A stretch of DNA of 64,000 bases from Pseudomonadota bacterium (GCA_021295775.1 JAGWBS010000005.1:3576-67575), one strand, 5' to 3'; positions 34,005-44,696 are shown, numbered from the stretch's first letter. Notes: generated by a model not told the origin, from the sequence alone. Made by a program: numbers and translations.

Positions 34005-34919
34005 TTGCGCATCGGCATTTCGGGGGGAACCAATCTCGAGCGGCTCGGCGGGCAGCTCGAGCAGGCCGAGTCCGAGGGATTCTCGGGCGTCTGGTTCGCG
34101 GGGGCGACTGGCGCCGACGTGCTGACCACGATCGCGGTGGCCGGCCGCGTCAGCTCGGCGGAGAACATCGAGCTGGGCACCTCGGTGGTGCAGACCTATC
34201 CCTGCCACCCGGCGCTGATGGCCGAGCGGGTCAAGGCTACGTCGGCCGCGGTCGGCGCCGGCCGCTTCACCCTCGGTCTGGGCGTCTCGCACCGGATGGT
34301 GATCGAGAGCTACGGGTTGTCCTACGAGCGTCCCGCGGCGCACATGCGCGAGTACCTGCAGGTGCTCCGGCCGCTGCTGCGGGGCGAGCCGGTCGACCAC
34401 TCGGGCGAGTTCTACAATGTCCGGACGCAGACCCGGGCGGCCTCCGAGGCGGACGTTCCGGTACTGGTGGCGGCGCTGGCCCCGGCGATGCTGCGGGTCG
34501 CGGGCGAACTGGCCGACGGCACGATCACCTGGATGGCCAACCGCAGCGCGCTGGAGACGCAGATCGCGCCGCGCCTGCGCCGGGCGGCGGACGCGGCGGG
34601 GCGGCCGGCGCCCCGGGTCGTCGCGGGACTGCTGGTGGGTGTCTGCGACGACGAGGCCGAGGGCCGCGAGGCGGCGGCCCGGCAGTTCGGCTTCTACGGG
34701 CAACTGCCGAACTACCAGCGAATCCTCGCCGTGGGCGGCATCTCAGGGCCCGCGGAGGCCGCGGTGATCGGCGACGAGGAAAGCGTCGCGCGCCAGCTCG
34801 CGGGATTCGTGGAGGCCGGCGCGAGCGAAATCTGGACGGTCTCGGTCCCGGTCGGAGACGACCGCCGTGCCTCGCTGGCGCGCACCCGCACGCTTTTGCG
34901 GGAGCTCGCCTCGGCCTGA
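34005..34919 (+). CDS. LLM-class flavin-dependent oxidoreductase (F420-type)
   Basis: TTG start after GGGAGG; FSGVWFAGATGADVLTTIAVAGRVSSAENIELGTSVVQTYPCHPALMAERVKATSAAVGAGRFTLGLGVSHRMVIE. Confidence 0.92.
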   Translation: MRIGISGGTNLERLGGQLEQAESEGFSGVWFAGATGADVLTTIAVAGRVSSAENIELGTSVVQTYPCHPALMAERVKATSAAVGAGRFTLGLGVSHRMVIESYGLSYERPAAHMREYLQVLRPLLRGEPVDHSGEFYNVRTQTRAASEADVPVLVAALAPAMLRVAGELADGTITWMANRSALETQIAPRLRRAADAAGRPAPRVVAGLLVGVCDDEAEGREAAARQFGFYGQLPNYQRILAVGGISGPAEAAVIGDEESVARQLAGFVEAGASEIWTVSVPVGDDRRASLARTRTLLRELASA

Positions 34920-34930
34920 GGTCGCCGGCT

Positions 34931-36178
34931 TTGAAACTCCCCGACGCGACCCGCGGCGTCCAGCTCCGCGCGCTGCTGGTGGTCTTCGGCTGCCTGGTGT
35001 GCCAGCTCGGCGCGGGCTTCTTCTACGCCACGCGCGTGCTCTCGCTGGACGTGATCGGCGAACTCGGCTGGAGCCGGACGCTGTGGTCTTCGGGCATGCC
35101 GGTCATGCTGGCCGTGTCCTCGTTCAGCCAGGCCCTGGTGGGAACGGCCTGCGCGCGCTTCGGCGTGCGGCCGGTGCTGGCGTTCTCGCTGGTCTGTCTG
35201 GCCGCCACGTTCGTGACGCTGAGCTTCATGCAGGAGCTGTGGCACTTCTACCTGGGGCTGGCCCTGCTGGCGCTGGGAAACGCCGGGATCGGCGACGTCG
35301 TGATCGGCAGCGTGATCGCCCGCTGGTTCGACCGCGGGCGCGGAATCGCGCTGGGCGTGGCGCTTTCGGGCTCCAACCTGGGCGGTGTGATCTTCACGCA
35401 CGCGATCGCGCGGCTGTCGGAGACGTTCTCCTGGCGCCAGGCGGCGCTCGGCGTGGGCCTGGCCGGCGTCGCGGCGATCGCGCCGGTCGCACTCCTGCTG
35501 GTGCGCGAGCCGGGCGCGCAGGAGGGCCGGGAAGGACGCCCGGATCCGACCGGTTCGGAAGCCGAGGCTCCGCGCGAGGTGAGCGTGGGGACCGTTTTGC
35601 GCCAGCCCGCCTACTGGATTCTGTTCGGCGTGCTGTTCGTGTACGCGTTCGCTCAACTCGGCATGGCGGACCATCTGATCCTGTACCTGACGGACCTGGG
35701 GTACACGCGGGTCGAGGCGGCGGCCGGCCTGGAGTTCGCGGTCGGCGCGGGGGTCCTGGCCAAGCTCGGCGCCGGCGCGCTGGCGGTGCGGCTGACTCCT
35801 CAGCGGGCGTTCCTGGCGAACACGCTGCTGCTCGCGCTCGCCCTCGCGATCTTGCCCCTGGTCGGTCGCGCCTACCTGCTGCCGCTCTTCGGGCTGCTCT
35901 TCGGGGTCTCGATCGCGGCCCGGGACGTGCTTCTTCCGCTGGTGGTCGCCCGCCTGTTCGGCGTGCGCCGCTTCGCGCAGCTCTACGGCATCCTGCAGGT
36001 CGCCTTCTTTCCCGGCGGAGGGCTCGGACCGCTGCTGCTGGCCGCCGCGCGCGACGGGCTGGGAAGCTACGTGCCGGCCTTCGCGGCCGCCGCCGGCCTC
36101 ACGCTGGCGGCCGTAGTCGCCCTGGCCGCTCTGCCGCGGCCGGTTTCGCCGCCGCCGCCCAGCGGACTCTCGCCATAG
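34931..36178 (+). CDS. MFS transporter
   Basis: Twelve-TM-like hydrophobic pattern; IGSVIARWFDRGRGIALGVALSGSNLGGV. Confidence 0.9.
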   Translation: MKLPDATRGVQLRALLVVFGCLVCQLGAGFFYATRVLSLDVIGELGWSRTLWSSGMPVMLAVSSFSQALVGTACARFGVRPVLAFSLVCLAATFVTLSFMQELWHFYLGLALLALGNAGIGDVVIGSVIARWFDRGRGIALGVALSGSNLGGVIFTHAIARLSETFSWRQAALGVGLAGVAAIAPVALLLVREPGAQEGREGRPDPTGSEAEAPREVSVGTVLRQPAYWILFGVLFVYAFAQLGMADHLILYLTDLGYTRVEAAAGLEFAVGAGVLAKLGAGALAVRLTPQRAFLANTLLLALALAILPLVGRAYLLPLFGLLFGVSIAARDVLLPLVVARLFGVRRFAQLYGILQVAFFPGGGLGPLLLAAARDGLGSYVPAFAAAAGLTLAAVVALAALPRPVSPPPPSGLSP

Positions 36179-36302
36179 CCCGCCACGAAGAGCTCAGGGT
36201 CCGCCCGGCCGAATCGGGCCGGGCGGGTCGGGACCGCTGGCCGCGACCGCGCCTTCTATACTGGCGCCGCCTCCCGATTCTCGGCACCGGAGTTGCCCGT
36301 CC

Positions 36303-37622
36303 ATGACCTCGTCCCTCGATTCGAGACTCGATGCCATCGATCTGACCGACCCCGAGCTCTACCGCGGGCCGCGCGGCTACGCCTGGAGCGAGTGGGACCT
36401 GCTGCGGCGCGAGGCGCCGGTCTACTGGTACGAGCGCCCGGGCTTCGAGCCGTTCTGGTCGATCACCCGGCACGCCGACATCCTGGCGATCTCGCGCAAT
36501 ACGCAGAGCTTCACCCAGACCCGCACCCTGCGCGTGTTTCCGGCGGAGGTCCAGCGGGCCATGCGGGAAGCTCGGCTGGCGGACGAGGCCAGGCTGGGCG
36601 TGATCGAAGCCGCGCCTAGTTCGTTCATCGACATGGACGAGCCGCAGCATTCCAGGTATCGGCGGCTCGTCCACCGCTACTTCACTCCGCGGGCCAACGA
36701 CGGCCGCATGGAGCTTCTCGACCGGGTCGGCCGCGAGTGCATGCGGCGCCTGGAGGCCGACCTGGAATCCGAGCGGGACGGCCCGGGCGTGGCGGATCTG
36801 GTCGACAGCGTGGCGATGTACATGCCGATGGCGGTCATCCTGGAGATGCTCGGCGTCCCGGAGGAGATGCGGCTGCCGCTATACCGTTCCGTGGACGAGG
36901 GCATCCGCGCCAACTACACCCCGGAGACGGTCGAGCGGCAGCGCCGGCCCGACTTCAGCGACTCCTACCGGATGATGACCGAAGCGCTCCAAGGGCACCG
37001 CGAGACGGCCGAGACCGGCGATACGCTGATGGACGTGATCCTGCGCTCGCGGGTCGACGGCGAGCCGATCTCCTTCAAGCAGCAGATGGGCCTGGTCATG
37101 CTGCTGGTCGGCGCGGGTCTGGAGACGACCCGCAACGCGATCTCGGGCGGGATCCACGCGCTCCTGCAGCACCCCGAGCAGTTGCGCAGGCTGTGCGACG
37201 ATCCCAGCCCGGCGATGATCCGCTCCGCCACCGAGGAGATCCTGCGCTGGGTCTCGCCGGTCATCCACTTCGCGCGCACCTGCACGCGCGACTTCGAGTT
37301 GCGGGGCACGACCCTCCGGGCCGGCCAGGACGTGGTGATGTGGTACCCGTCGGCGAACCGGGACGAAGAGGTCTTCGAAGATCCCTACCGCTTCGACGTC
37401 GCCCGCCGCCCCAACGATCACCTCGCTTTCGGCGGCTACGGCGCCCATTTCTGCCTGGGCGCGAACCTGGCCCGCTGGGAGATCCGCGCCGCCCTGCGTC
37501 AGCTCGTGCCCGTGCTGCCGCGCATGGAGCTGGTCGAGGAGCCGCAGCGCTTCACCGCGCTCGGGGTGCACGTCGGCGGCTTCGACAAGCTGATGGTCCG
37601 CGTCCGGAACGCGGACTTCTGA
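36303..37622 (+). CDS. Cytochrome P450
   Basis: VGAGLETTRNAISGG, SATEEILRWVSPVIHFARTCTRDFELRG, haem loop AFGGYGAHFCLGANLARWE. Confidence 0.96.
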   Translation: MTSSLDSRLDAIDLTDPELYRGPRGYAWSEWDLLRREAPVYWYERPGFEPFWSITRHADILAISRNTQSFTQTRTLRVFPAEVQRAMREARLADEARLGVIEAAPSSFIDMDEPQHSRYRRLVHRYFTPRANDGRMELLDRVGRECMRRLEADLESERDGPGVADLVDSVAMYMPMAVILEMLGVPEEMRLPLYRSVDEGIRANYTPETVERQRRPDFSDSYRMMTEALQGHRETAETGDTLMDVILRSRVDGEPISFKQQMGLVMLLVGAGLETTRNAISGGIHALLQHPEQLRRLCDDPSPAMIRSATEEILRWVSPVIHFARTCTRDFELRGTTLRAGQDVVMWYPSANRDEEVFEDPYRFDVARRPNDHLAFGGYGAHFCLGANLARWEIRAALRQLVPVLPRMELVEEPQRFTALGVHVGGFDKLMVRVRNADF

Positions 37623-37642
37623 AAGCGGCCGCGCGGGCGCGT

Positions 37643-38827
37643 TCAGGAGTTGAGATCGACCTTGTACAGCGCCGCGGCGTTGTCCTGCAGGATCTTGCGG
37701 CGGGTGGAATCCGACCAGTCCGCGGTCACGTCGTCGAGGTACTCCCTCACGTCGGGATACAGGCAGGTCGGGTGCGGGAAGTCGGTCTCGAAGAGCAGGT
37801 TGTCCTCGCCGATCGCCTCGATCAGGCGCTTGGGGGCGGTCTGCTCGAACCAGAAGCAGCCGTAGACCTGGCGCTTGAAGTAGGCCGAGGGCGGCATGGG
37901 GAGATCGCACTCCAGGCCGGAACCGGTCTCGTTCCACTCGTAGTCGAGCGCCTCGAGCAGGAAGGGGATCCAGCCGATGCCGCTCTCGACCGACACGACC
38001 TTCACCTTCGGGAAGCGCTCCAGCACGCCGCTGTAGAGCATGTTGCCCAGCACCCGGCCGTTCTCCATGAACAGATTGGCCGAGCCCAGGGCGAGCTTGC
38101 GCGCCTGGGTCATCGACGGCCAGGCGGCGCGGCCGAACATGTTCCACGACGTCTGGCTGGCGCCGATGTGGAAGTTGACCGGCATGTCGAGGTCGCCGCA
38201 GACCTCCCAGAACGGCGACCAGGCGTCGTCGCCCAGGTCGGGCAGCCCGATGCTGTCCGGATCGCTGCACATCACGATGCCGCGCATGCCCATTTCCGCG
38301 GCGCGCTTCACCTCGTCCACGCAGTCGGCGATGTTCCACCAGGGCATCAGCGCCATCGGCAGGATGCGATCGCCGCTGTTGGCCTGGATCTCCGCCATCG
38401 CGTCGTTGTAGACCGTGGCGCAGAGCTTGCGCAGCTCGTCGTCTTCCAGCTCCACGAAGTTCTGGTTTCCGAAGCCGGCCAGGTTGGGATAGATGACCTG
38501 CGCGTGGATGCCGAAACGGTCGAGCACGTCGAGGCGCGCCGTCATGTCGTAGGCGGCCGCGTGCGCGTCCTCCAGCTTCCAGCCCATGAACTCGATGCTG
38601 CGGACCTTCTCGCCGTCCTTGCCCACCACGCTGACCGCGCCGGCCACGCCCAGGTCGGTGTCGCGGTCCACCACCCAGTGCGGCTCTCCGTCGATCTCCT
38701 CGACGCGCGGCAGGCGGTCGCGCCACGAGGCCGGCGCGCGCGAGGACCAAAGGTCGTGGGGTTCGGTGATGTGCGAGTCGGTGTCGATGATCCGCAGGTC
38801 GTCGATCGAGGTCTGGGGGGCGGTCAT
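37643..38827 (-). CDS. Amidohydrolase (ACMSD-type)
   Basis: RIIDTDSHITEPHDLWSSRAPASWRDRLPRVE...SVESGIGWIPFLLEALDYEWNET...NLLFETDFPHPTCLYPD. Confidence 0.88.
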   Translation of the reverse strand: MTAPQTSIDDLRIIDTDSHITEPHDLWSSRAPASWRDRLPRVEEIDGEPHWVVDRDTDLGVAGAVSVVGKDGEKVRSIEFMGWKLEDAHAAAYDMTARLDVLDRFGIHAQVIYPNLAGFGNQNFVELEDDELRKLCATVYNDAMAEIQANSGDRILPMALMPWWNIADCVDEVKRAAEMGMRGIVMCSDPDSIGLPDLGDDAWSPFWEVCGDLDMPVNFHIGASQTSWNMFGRAAWPSMTQARKLALGSANLFMENGRVLGNMLYSGVLERFPKVKVVSVESGIGWIPFLLEALDYEWNETGSGLECDLPMPPSAYFKRQVYGCFWFEQTAPKRLIEAIGEDNLLFETDFPHPTCLYPDVREYLDDVTADWSDSTRRKILQDNAAALYKVDLNS

Positions 38828-38894
38828 GGGGCCTCCGGGACGAAAGGGTGCGGCGATGGTAGCGGTCCGGTGCCGGGCTGACGACTCCCGGGGG

Positions 38895-41800
38895 CTAGCG
38901 GTCCTCGAAATGCGGCGCGGCCGAGGCGACCCCGGCGGAGCCGGTACCGGACGCGGCGAGCGGCTCCGGCGCGGGTTCCTGGTCCGGGTGGGAGAGTGCC
39001 CCGGAGTCGCCGGCGTCCGCCCGGCGCCCGCCGAAGCGCCGCCGCAGGTCTTCCAGGATCAGGTAGCCGCTGGGCACGACCAGCAGCGTGATGGCGGTGG
39101 CGAAGAGCACCCCGAACGACAGCGAGATCGCCATCGGCACCAGGAACTGGGCCTGCACGCTGCGGTTCAGCATCAGCGGGCTGAGTCCGGCGAAGGTCGT
39201 CAGGGAGGTGAGCAGGATCGGACGGAAGCGCGCCACGCCCGCTTCGCGCACGGCCTGCCGCAGAGCGACGCCGCGCTTGCGGCGCTGGTTGACGAAGTGC
39301 ACCAGGATCAGACTGTCGTTGACCACCACGCCCGAGGCCGCGACGAAGCCCTGCACCGACATCATCGCCAGGCCTTTGCCCATCAGCAGGTGCCCCGCGA
39401 TGGCGCCGATCAGGGCGAACGGGATCACCGCCATGATCAGCAGCGGTTGGGAGTAGGAGCGCAGAGGGATCGCGAGCAGGGCGTAGATGCCGAACAGGGC
39501 CAGCCCGAACAGCGCCACCAGCGCCCTCAATCCCTCGGCCTGCTCTTCCTGCATTCCCTCGAGCCCGTAGCTGATGCCGGGGTAGTCGCCCAGGATCTCC
39601 GGCACGGCGTTGGAGAGCAGGTCCGACACGACTTCGTTCTCGGTGATCTGGGTGCGGTCGACGTCGGCGGTGACGTTGACCACCCGCTGGCGGTCGGTGC
39701 GCCGGATGGTCGAGTAGCCGCGCCCCAACTCGGCCCGGGCCACGCTGGAAAAGGGCACCTCCGCCCCGCTCGGGGTGCGGATCCGCATGTCCTCGAGGGT
39801 TCCCAGGGAGCGGCGTTCCTCCTCGGTGTAACGGACCATGACGCGCACGTCGTCCACGCCGCGTTGGATGCGCTGTGCCTCCTCGCCGTAGAAGGCGCGT
39901 CGCACTTGACGCGCGACGTCTTCGAGCGTCAAACCGAGCGACTCCCCGGAGGGCAGGATCGACAGCTTCAGTTCGCGCTTGCCGGCCCGGAAAGAGTCGG
40001 AGATGTCGACCACCCCGGGAAACTCCGCCAGCTTGGCGCGGATGCGCGCGGCGGCTTCGCGCAGCTGATCCACGTTCCGACCCTGAAGCTTGATGTTGAT
40101 CGAGTCGCCGACCCGGAACAGCGCCGAGTCGTAGACCAGTTCGACCGCGCCGGGAATCGGCCCGACCAGATCTCGCCAGCGGTCCGCCACCGCGCGGGTG
40201 CTGATGTCGCGCTCCTGAGAAGGGACGAGTTGAAGGGTCACTTCGCCCAGGTGCGAGTCGCTGACGCCTCCCCCGGAAAGCGCGCTCTGGGGTCCGCCAC
40301 CGCCGCTGTCGCTCACCGGCCGGCCGCCGACGGCGGCCAGCACGTGCTCGACAATGCTCTCGCCCGGCTCGGCATACACGGGATCGAATTCGGCGCGAAG
40401 CTGGGGCAGGACCGACGTGATGCGCCGCACGGCCTCTTCGGTCACCGAGACCGGAACCCCTTGCGGCATGGTGAGCTGGGCGGAGACCGTGTCGGCCTCG
40501 AGCGGGGGGAAGAACGAGAAGCGCATCCGGCCGCTGCCGATCACGGACAGCGTGCAGAGCAGCAGCGCCAGCGCGACCGCGACCGTGGTGTAGCGCCAGA
40601 GAAGCGCCCGATCCAGCCAGCCCAGGAACCGCTCCCGAGTGAACCGGTCCAATGCGTCGGCGATTCGCGTCTGGACCCCGATCAGACCGTCGGCGAAACG
40701 CCGCATGATTCCGACGCGGTGCAGAAGCAGCAGTCCCATCGCAGCGCTCAGGGCCAGCGCGAAAAACGCGCGGGAGTCGGGGCTCACGCCGGAGAGCACC
40801 AGCAGCAGGATCGGAATCAACAGCAGCGTCACTTCGGCGGAGCTGCCGCGCTCGCGGCCGTGACCGAGGTGGGCGGGCAGGATCAGCAGGGATTCGATCA
40901 GCGAGAAGATCAGACAGGCGATCACCACGGCCGAGATCACGGCCATGATCTGTCCCATCATCCCGGGCACCATGAGCAGCGGAGAGAACGCGACCACCGT
41001 GGTCAGCACGCCGAAGACCACGGGCGTGAACACTTCCTGGGCGGCGGAAATCGACGGTCCGAGCCGGTCCTGGCCGCTCTGCTGGTGGGTGTGGACGTTC
41101 TCTCCCACGATGATCCCGTCGTCGACCAGGATTCCCAGCACCAGGATGAAGCCGAAGAGCGAGATCGCGTCGACCGACAAGCCCACCAGACCGATCACCG
41201 CCAGCGCGCCCAGCATGGAGATGGGAATGCCCAGACTGACCCAGAACGAGACCCGCGGCCGCAGCAGCAGCGCCAGCAGGGTGAAGACCAGCAGGAAGCC
41301 GATGCGGCCGCTGTGGATCAGCGTGTCCAGCCGGTCGCGCAACATGGTCGAGCCGTCCTGCCAGATCGTCAGCTCGATTCCTTCGGGCAGCCGCTCGGGA
41401 GCCGCCTCGACGTAGCGCTGCACGGCGCGGGCGATCTCGATCAGGTCCTGCTCGCCCACGCGGTGGACGCGCAGCATGGCGGCGGGCTCTCCGTTGAAGC
41501 GCACCGCCTGGTCGGTGTCCTGGAAGCCGTCCACGACCGTCGCCACGTCGGAGAGCAGCACACGGCTGCCGTCCGGGCGGGTGAGAACGATGAGGCGTTC
41601 GAACTCGGGGCCGCGATACGCCTGCGCCTGAGTGCGGAGCAGGATCTCCCCGCCCGCCGTCTTGATCGCGCCGCCGGGCAGATCCAGCGAAGAGCGGCGC
41701 ACCGCGTCGGCGACCTGCCGGAAAGTCAGGCCGTGACGGCGCAGGGATTTCTCGGAGACTTCGATCGAGATCTCGTAGGGACGGACGTTGGCTAGTTCGA

Positions 41801-42311
41801 CCTGAGTGATCTCGGGCAGCGCCGCCAGGTCCTCCCGCACGCGCTGGCCGAGCTCTTTCAGGACGCGCTCGTCGTCCGTGCCGGTGAGCGCCAGCTCCAT
41901 CACGATGCGGCGGCTCGTCACCTGCGCGATGACGGGCTGTTCGGTTTCGTCGGGGAAGGTGCTGATCGAGTCGACGCGGTTCTTGACCTCGTCGAGTACG
42001 GTCGCGACGTCGGCGTCGTCGAAGAGCTCCGCGGTGACCGCACAGGCCCCCTCGGCCGCGCTGGAGCGCAGAACCTCGATCCCGCTGATGTCCTGAAGCT
42101 GCTCCTCGATGCGCAGGCAGACGCCCTGCTCGACTTCCTCGGGGGCGGCTCCCAGGTAGGGCACCGAGACCGTGATGAAGTCGATTTCCACGTCGGGGAA
42201 GGCCTTCTGCGGGATGACGTAGAGCGCCATTCCGCCCGAGAGCAGGATCAGCCCCATCAGCAGATTGGCCGCGACGTGGTTTTCCGCGAACCAGGCGATC
42301 GCCCGTCTCAC
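38895..42311 (-). CDS. RND efflux transporter permease (AcrB/HAE family)
   Basis: MRRAIAWFAENHVAANLLMGLILLSGGMALY...LFGFILVLGILVDDGIIVGENVHTH...VASGVVVNDSLILVHFVNQRRKRG. Confidence 0.95.
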   Translation of the reverse strand: MRRAIAWFAENHVAANLLMGLILLSGGMALYVIPQKAFPDVEIDFITVSVPYLGAAPEEVEQGVCLRIEEQLQDISGIEVLRSSAAEGACAVTAELFDDADVATVLDEVKNRVDSISTFPDETEQPVIAQVTSRRIVMELALTGTDDERVLKELGQRVREDLAALPEITQVELANVRPYEISIEVSEKSLRRHGLTFRQVADAVRRSSLDLPGGAIKTAGGEILLRTQAQAYRGPEFERLIVLTRPDGSRVLLSDVATVVDGFQDTDQAVRFNGEPAAMLRVHRVGEQDLIEIARAVQRYVEAAPERLPEGIELTIWQDGSTMLRDRLDTLIHSGRIGFLLVFTLLALLLRPRVSFWVSLGIPISMLGALAVIGLVGLSVDAISLFGFILVLGILVDDGIIVGENVHTHQQSGQDRLGPSISAAQEVFTPVVFGVLTTVVAFSPLLMVPGMMGQIMAVISAVVIACLIFSLIESLLILPAHLGHGRERGSSAEVTLLLIPILLLVLSGVSPDSRAFFALALSAAMGLLLLHRVGIMRRFADGLIGVQTRIADALDRFTRERFLGWLDRALLWRYTTVAVALALLLCTLSVIGSGRMRFSFFPPLEADTVSAQLTMPQGVPVSVTEEAVRRITSVLPQLRAEFDPVYAEPGESIVEHVLAAVGGRPVSDSGGGGPQSALSGGGVSDSHLGEVTLQLVPSQERDISTRAVADRWRDLVGPIPGAVELVYDSALFRVGDSINIKLQGRNVDQLREAAARIRAKLAEFPGVVDISDSFRAGKRELKLSILPSGESLGLTLEDVARQVRRAFYGEEAQRIQRGVDDVRVMVRYTEEERRSLGTLEDMRIRTPSGAEVPFSSVARAELGRGYSTIRRTDRQRVVNVTADVDRTQITENEVVSDLLSNAVPEILGDYPGISYGLEGMQEEQAEGLRALVALFGLALFGIYALLAIPLRSYSQPLLIMAVIPFALIGAIAGHLLMGKGLAMMSVQGFVAASGVVVNDSLILVHFVNQRRKRGVALRQAVREAGVARFRPILLTSLTTFAGLSPLMLNRSVQAQFLVPMAISLSFGVLFATAITLLVVPSGYLILEDLRRRFGGRRADAGDSGALSHPDQEPAPEPLAASGTGSAGVASAAPHFEDR

Positions 42312-43480
42312 GAGGGCACCTCGGCGCCCTGTTCCAAGCGCACCCGCATCCCGTCCACGGGCGCTTCCAGCGGCGAGGCGCAGACGCGCTCACCGGCCGT
42401 CAGCCCGGCGCGCAGGATGACCTGGTCCCCACTGACCTGCAGCACCTCGACCTCGCGAAATCGCAGCTGCATCCCGTCGTCGACGACCAGCATGCGATCG
42501 CCGTCGCGCAGCGCGGAGCGGGGCAGCACGAAGACGTTCTGCTCGGAGCGGCCCAGGATCTCGGCTTCGACGAACAGGCCTACCGAGAGCGGGGCGCGGT
42601 CGCCGCTGCTGCCGTAGGGATCGGCGACGCGGGCGACGACGTTGACCATCCGCGTCTGCGGATCGATCTCGCCCTCCGTGCGCACGACGCGGCCTTCCCA
42701 GCGCTGTTCGCGGCCGCCGAAGTGCGCGCTCAGGATCACCTCCGATCCCGGCGAGCGCGATGCGTCGCGGTACAGCAGCGGCAGGTCCAGATAGGCGAGT
42801 TCCCGGTCGGGAATCGGCAGGCGAACTTCCGCGTAGTCGACCGCGTACAGCCGGGCGATGCGCTGGCCGCGGCTGACGAACTGTCCGACGTCGACCGATT
42901 CCTCGCGAACGCGGCCCCGGTACGGAGCCCTGATCTCCGTGCGCTCCAGGTCCCGCTCCGCGCGCTCCAGCGCGGCTCGGCTGTCGCGGAGGTTGGCGCG
43001 CGCGATGTTCGAGGTGTTGACGGCGGTATCGAGCTGCGCCGCGCTGGCGAAGTCCCGGTCCGCCAAGCCGCGCCGGCGCTCGAGGTCCCGGGAGGCACGG
43101 GAATGTTCGCTCTCGGCCCGGTCCAGGGCGGCGCGGGCTCTCTCCAGCGCGACCCGATAGTCGCGCGGGTCGATCCGCAGCAGCGGCTCGTCCGCCTCGA
43201 AGAAGCCGCCGGAGACCAGGGCCGGCGAGACCCAGGTGACGGGCCCCGCGACCTCGGGCACCAGCTCGCTCTCGGTGCGCGGGACGACGGTCCCGTGAGT
43301 CGTGACCCGGAGCCGGACGGATTCCGGTTGGGCCTCGATCACGCGGACCAGCGGAGCCGGAATGGCGGGAGGGCGCGGCTGGACGCGCGGGCCGGTCGCG
43401 ATGATTCCGGCGGCGAGGACCAGCCCCCCGGCCATCACGGCGGCCGGCAGCAGGATTCTCGGTTCCGGCAGCCACTTCAT
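42308..43480 (-). CDS. RND efflux periplasmic adaptor (membrane fusion protein)
   Basis: VIEAQPESVRLRVTTHGTVVPRTESELVPEVAGPVTWVSP, coiled coil, RTEIRAPYRGRVREESVDVGQFVSRGQ; 4-nt overlap with permease. Confidence 0.94.
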   Translation of the reverse strand: MKWLPEPRILLPAAVMAGGLVLAAGIIATGPRVQPRPPAIPAPLVRVIEAQPESVRLRVTTHGTVVPRTESELVPEVAGPVTWVSPALVSGGFFEADEPLLRIDPRDYRVALERARAALDRAESEHSRASRDLERRRGLADRDFASAAQLDTAVNTSNIARANLRDSRAALERAERDLERTEIRAPYRGRVREESVDVGQFVSRGQRIARLYAVDYAEVRLPIPDRELAYLDLPLLYRDASRSPGSEVILSAHFGGREQRWEGRVVRTEGEIDPQTRMVNVVARVADPYGSSGDRAPLSVGLFVEAEILGRSEQNVFVLPRSALRDGDRMLVVDDGMQLRFREVEVLQVSGDQVILRAGLTAGERVCASPLEAPVDGMRVRLEQGAEVPS

Positions 43481-43637
43481 GACGGAGTCTTCTCCGAAGA
43501 TGGAGGCCGGGGACTTCCAGGCACGCCGAATCGCTTCGCTGAGTCTGGACAAGAGAGTTGGAACATTACACCGGCTGGTATCGGACCGCCTCGAACCGGG
43601 AAGGTTTGGTACATTGCCCGCCCGCAAGGAGGCGCCC

Positions 43638-44696
43638 ATGGAAGTCGGAATTCTCCAGGCCTTTCAGAACCACCTCGGTCAGCGCGACGACACGGACCAC
43701 TTCCAGGACGAGCTGCGCTTCGGCGAGCTGGCCGAGCCGCTCGGCTTCGACACGCTGTGGTGCGCGGAGCACCACTTCGCCGACTACTCGGCGATTCCGG
43801 ACAACGCCCAGCACCTGGCCTACATGGCCGCCCGCACCGAGCGCATCAAGCTGGGCACCGCCGCCTTCATCCTGCCCTGGAACCACCCGCTGCGCGTGGT
43901 CGAGAAGATCGTGATGCTCGACCACCAGTCGAACGGACGCGCCGTGCTGGGTCTGGGGCGCGGCCTGTCGCGCAAGGAGTTCCGCGGCTTCGGGATCGAC
44001 ATGAATGAGACCCGCGAGCGCTTCGACGAGGCCTCGCGCATGATCATCGAGGGCACCGAGAAGGGCTTCGTGGAGGGCGGCGGGCCGTACTACCCGCAGG
44101 CGCGCACGGAGGTCCGGCCGCGCCCGCGCGGCTCCTTCCGCGACCGCTTCTACTCGATCGGGATGTCGCCCGAGTCGGTCGACCAGGCGGCCCGCCTGGG
44201 CGCGCGCCTGGCCGCGTTTTCCCAGATGGAATGGGAGCCCTGGGCCGAGCACGTGCTGAGCCGCTACCGCAAGCTCTACAAGGAGAACTGGGGCAAGGAC
44301 GCGCCTCCTCCGCTGACCGTCGACGTGATGTTCTGCGACCCCGACGAGGCCTCGGCCGAGACCGGCTCGCTCCAGTTCATCAGCGAGTACTACCGCTCGG
44401 TCATGGCGCACTACGAGATCGACAAGGGTCACCTGGCGACCACCAAGGGCTACGAGAGCTACGCCGTCCAGGCGCAGCCGGCCACCCAGGCCAGCGAGGC
44501 CGAGCGGAGCTACGCCGGCGTCAACATCGGCGGCACCCCGGAGAGCATCCTGGAGAGCCTGCGCCGCCGCCGCGAGACCCTGGGCGAGTTCGAACTGGGC
44601 GTGATCGCCAAGTACGGCTCCATGACCCTCGCCCAGGCCGAGTCCAGCCTGCGCCTGTTCGCCTCCGAGGTCCTGCCCGAACTCCACAGCTGGTGA
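43638..44696 (+). CDS. LLM-class flavin-dependent oxidoreductase (luciferase-like)
   Basis: GFDTLWCAEHHFADYSAIPDNAQHLAYMAARTERIKLGTAAFILPWNHPLRVVEKIVMLDHQSNGRAVLGLGRGLS. Confidence 0.94.
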   Translation: MEVGILQAFQNHLGQRDDTDHFQDELRFGELAEPLGFDTLWCAEHHFADYSAIPDNAQHLAYMAARTERIKLGTAAFILPWNHPLRVVEKIVMLDHQSNGRAVLGLGRGLSRKEFRGFGIDMNETRERFDEASRMIIEGTEKGFVEGGGPYYPQARTEVRPRPRGSFRDRFYSIGMSPESVDQAARLGARLAAFSQMEWEPWAEHVLSRYRKLYKENWGKDAPPPLTVDVMFCDPDEASAETGSLQFISEYYRSVMAHYEIDKGHLATTKGYESYAVQAQPATQASEAERSYAGVNIGGTPESILESLRRRRETLGEFELGVIAKYGSMTLAQAESSLRLFASEVLPELHSW

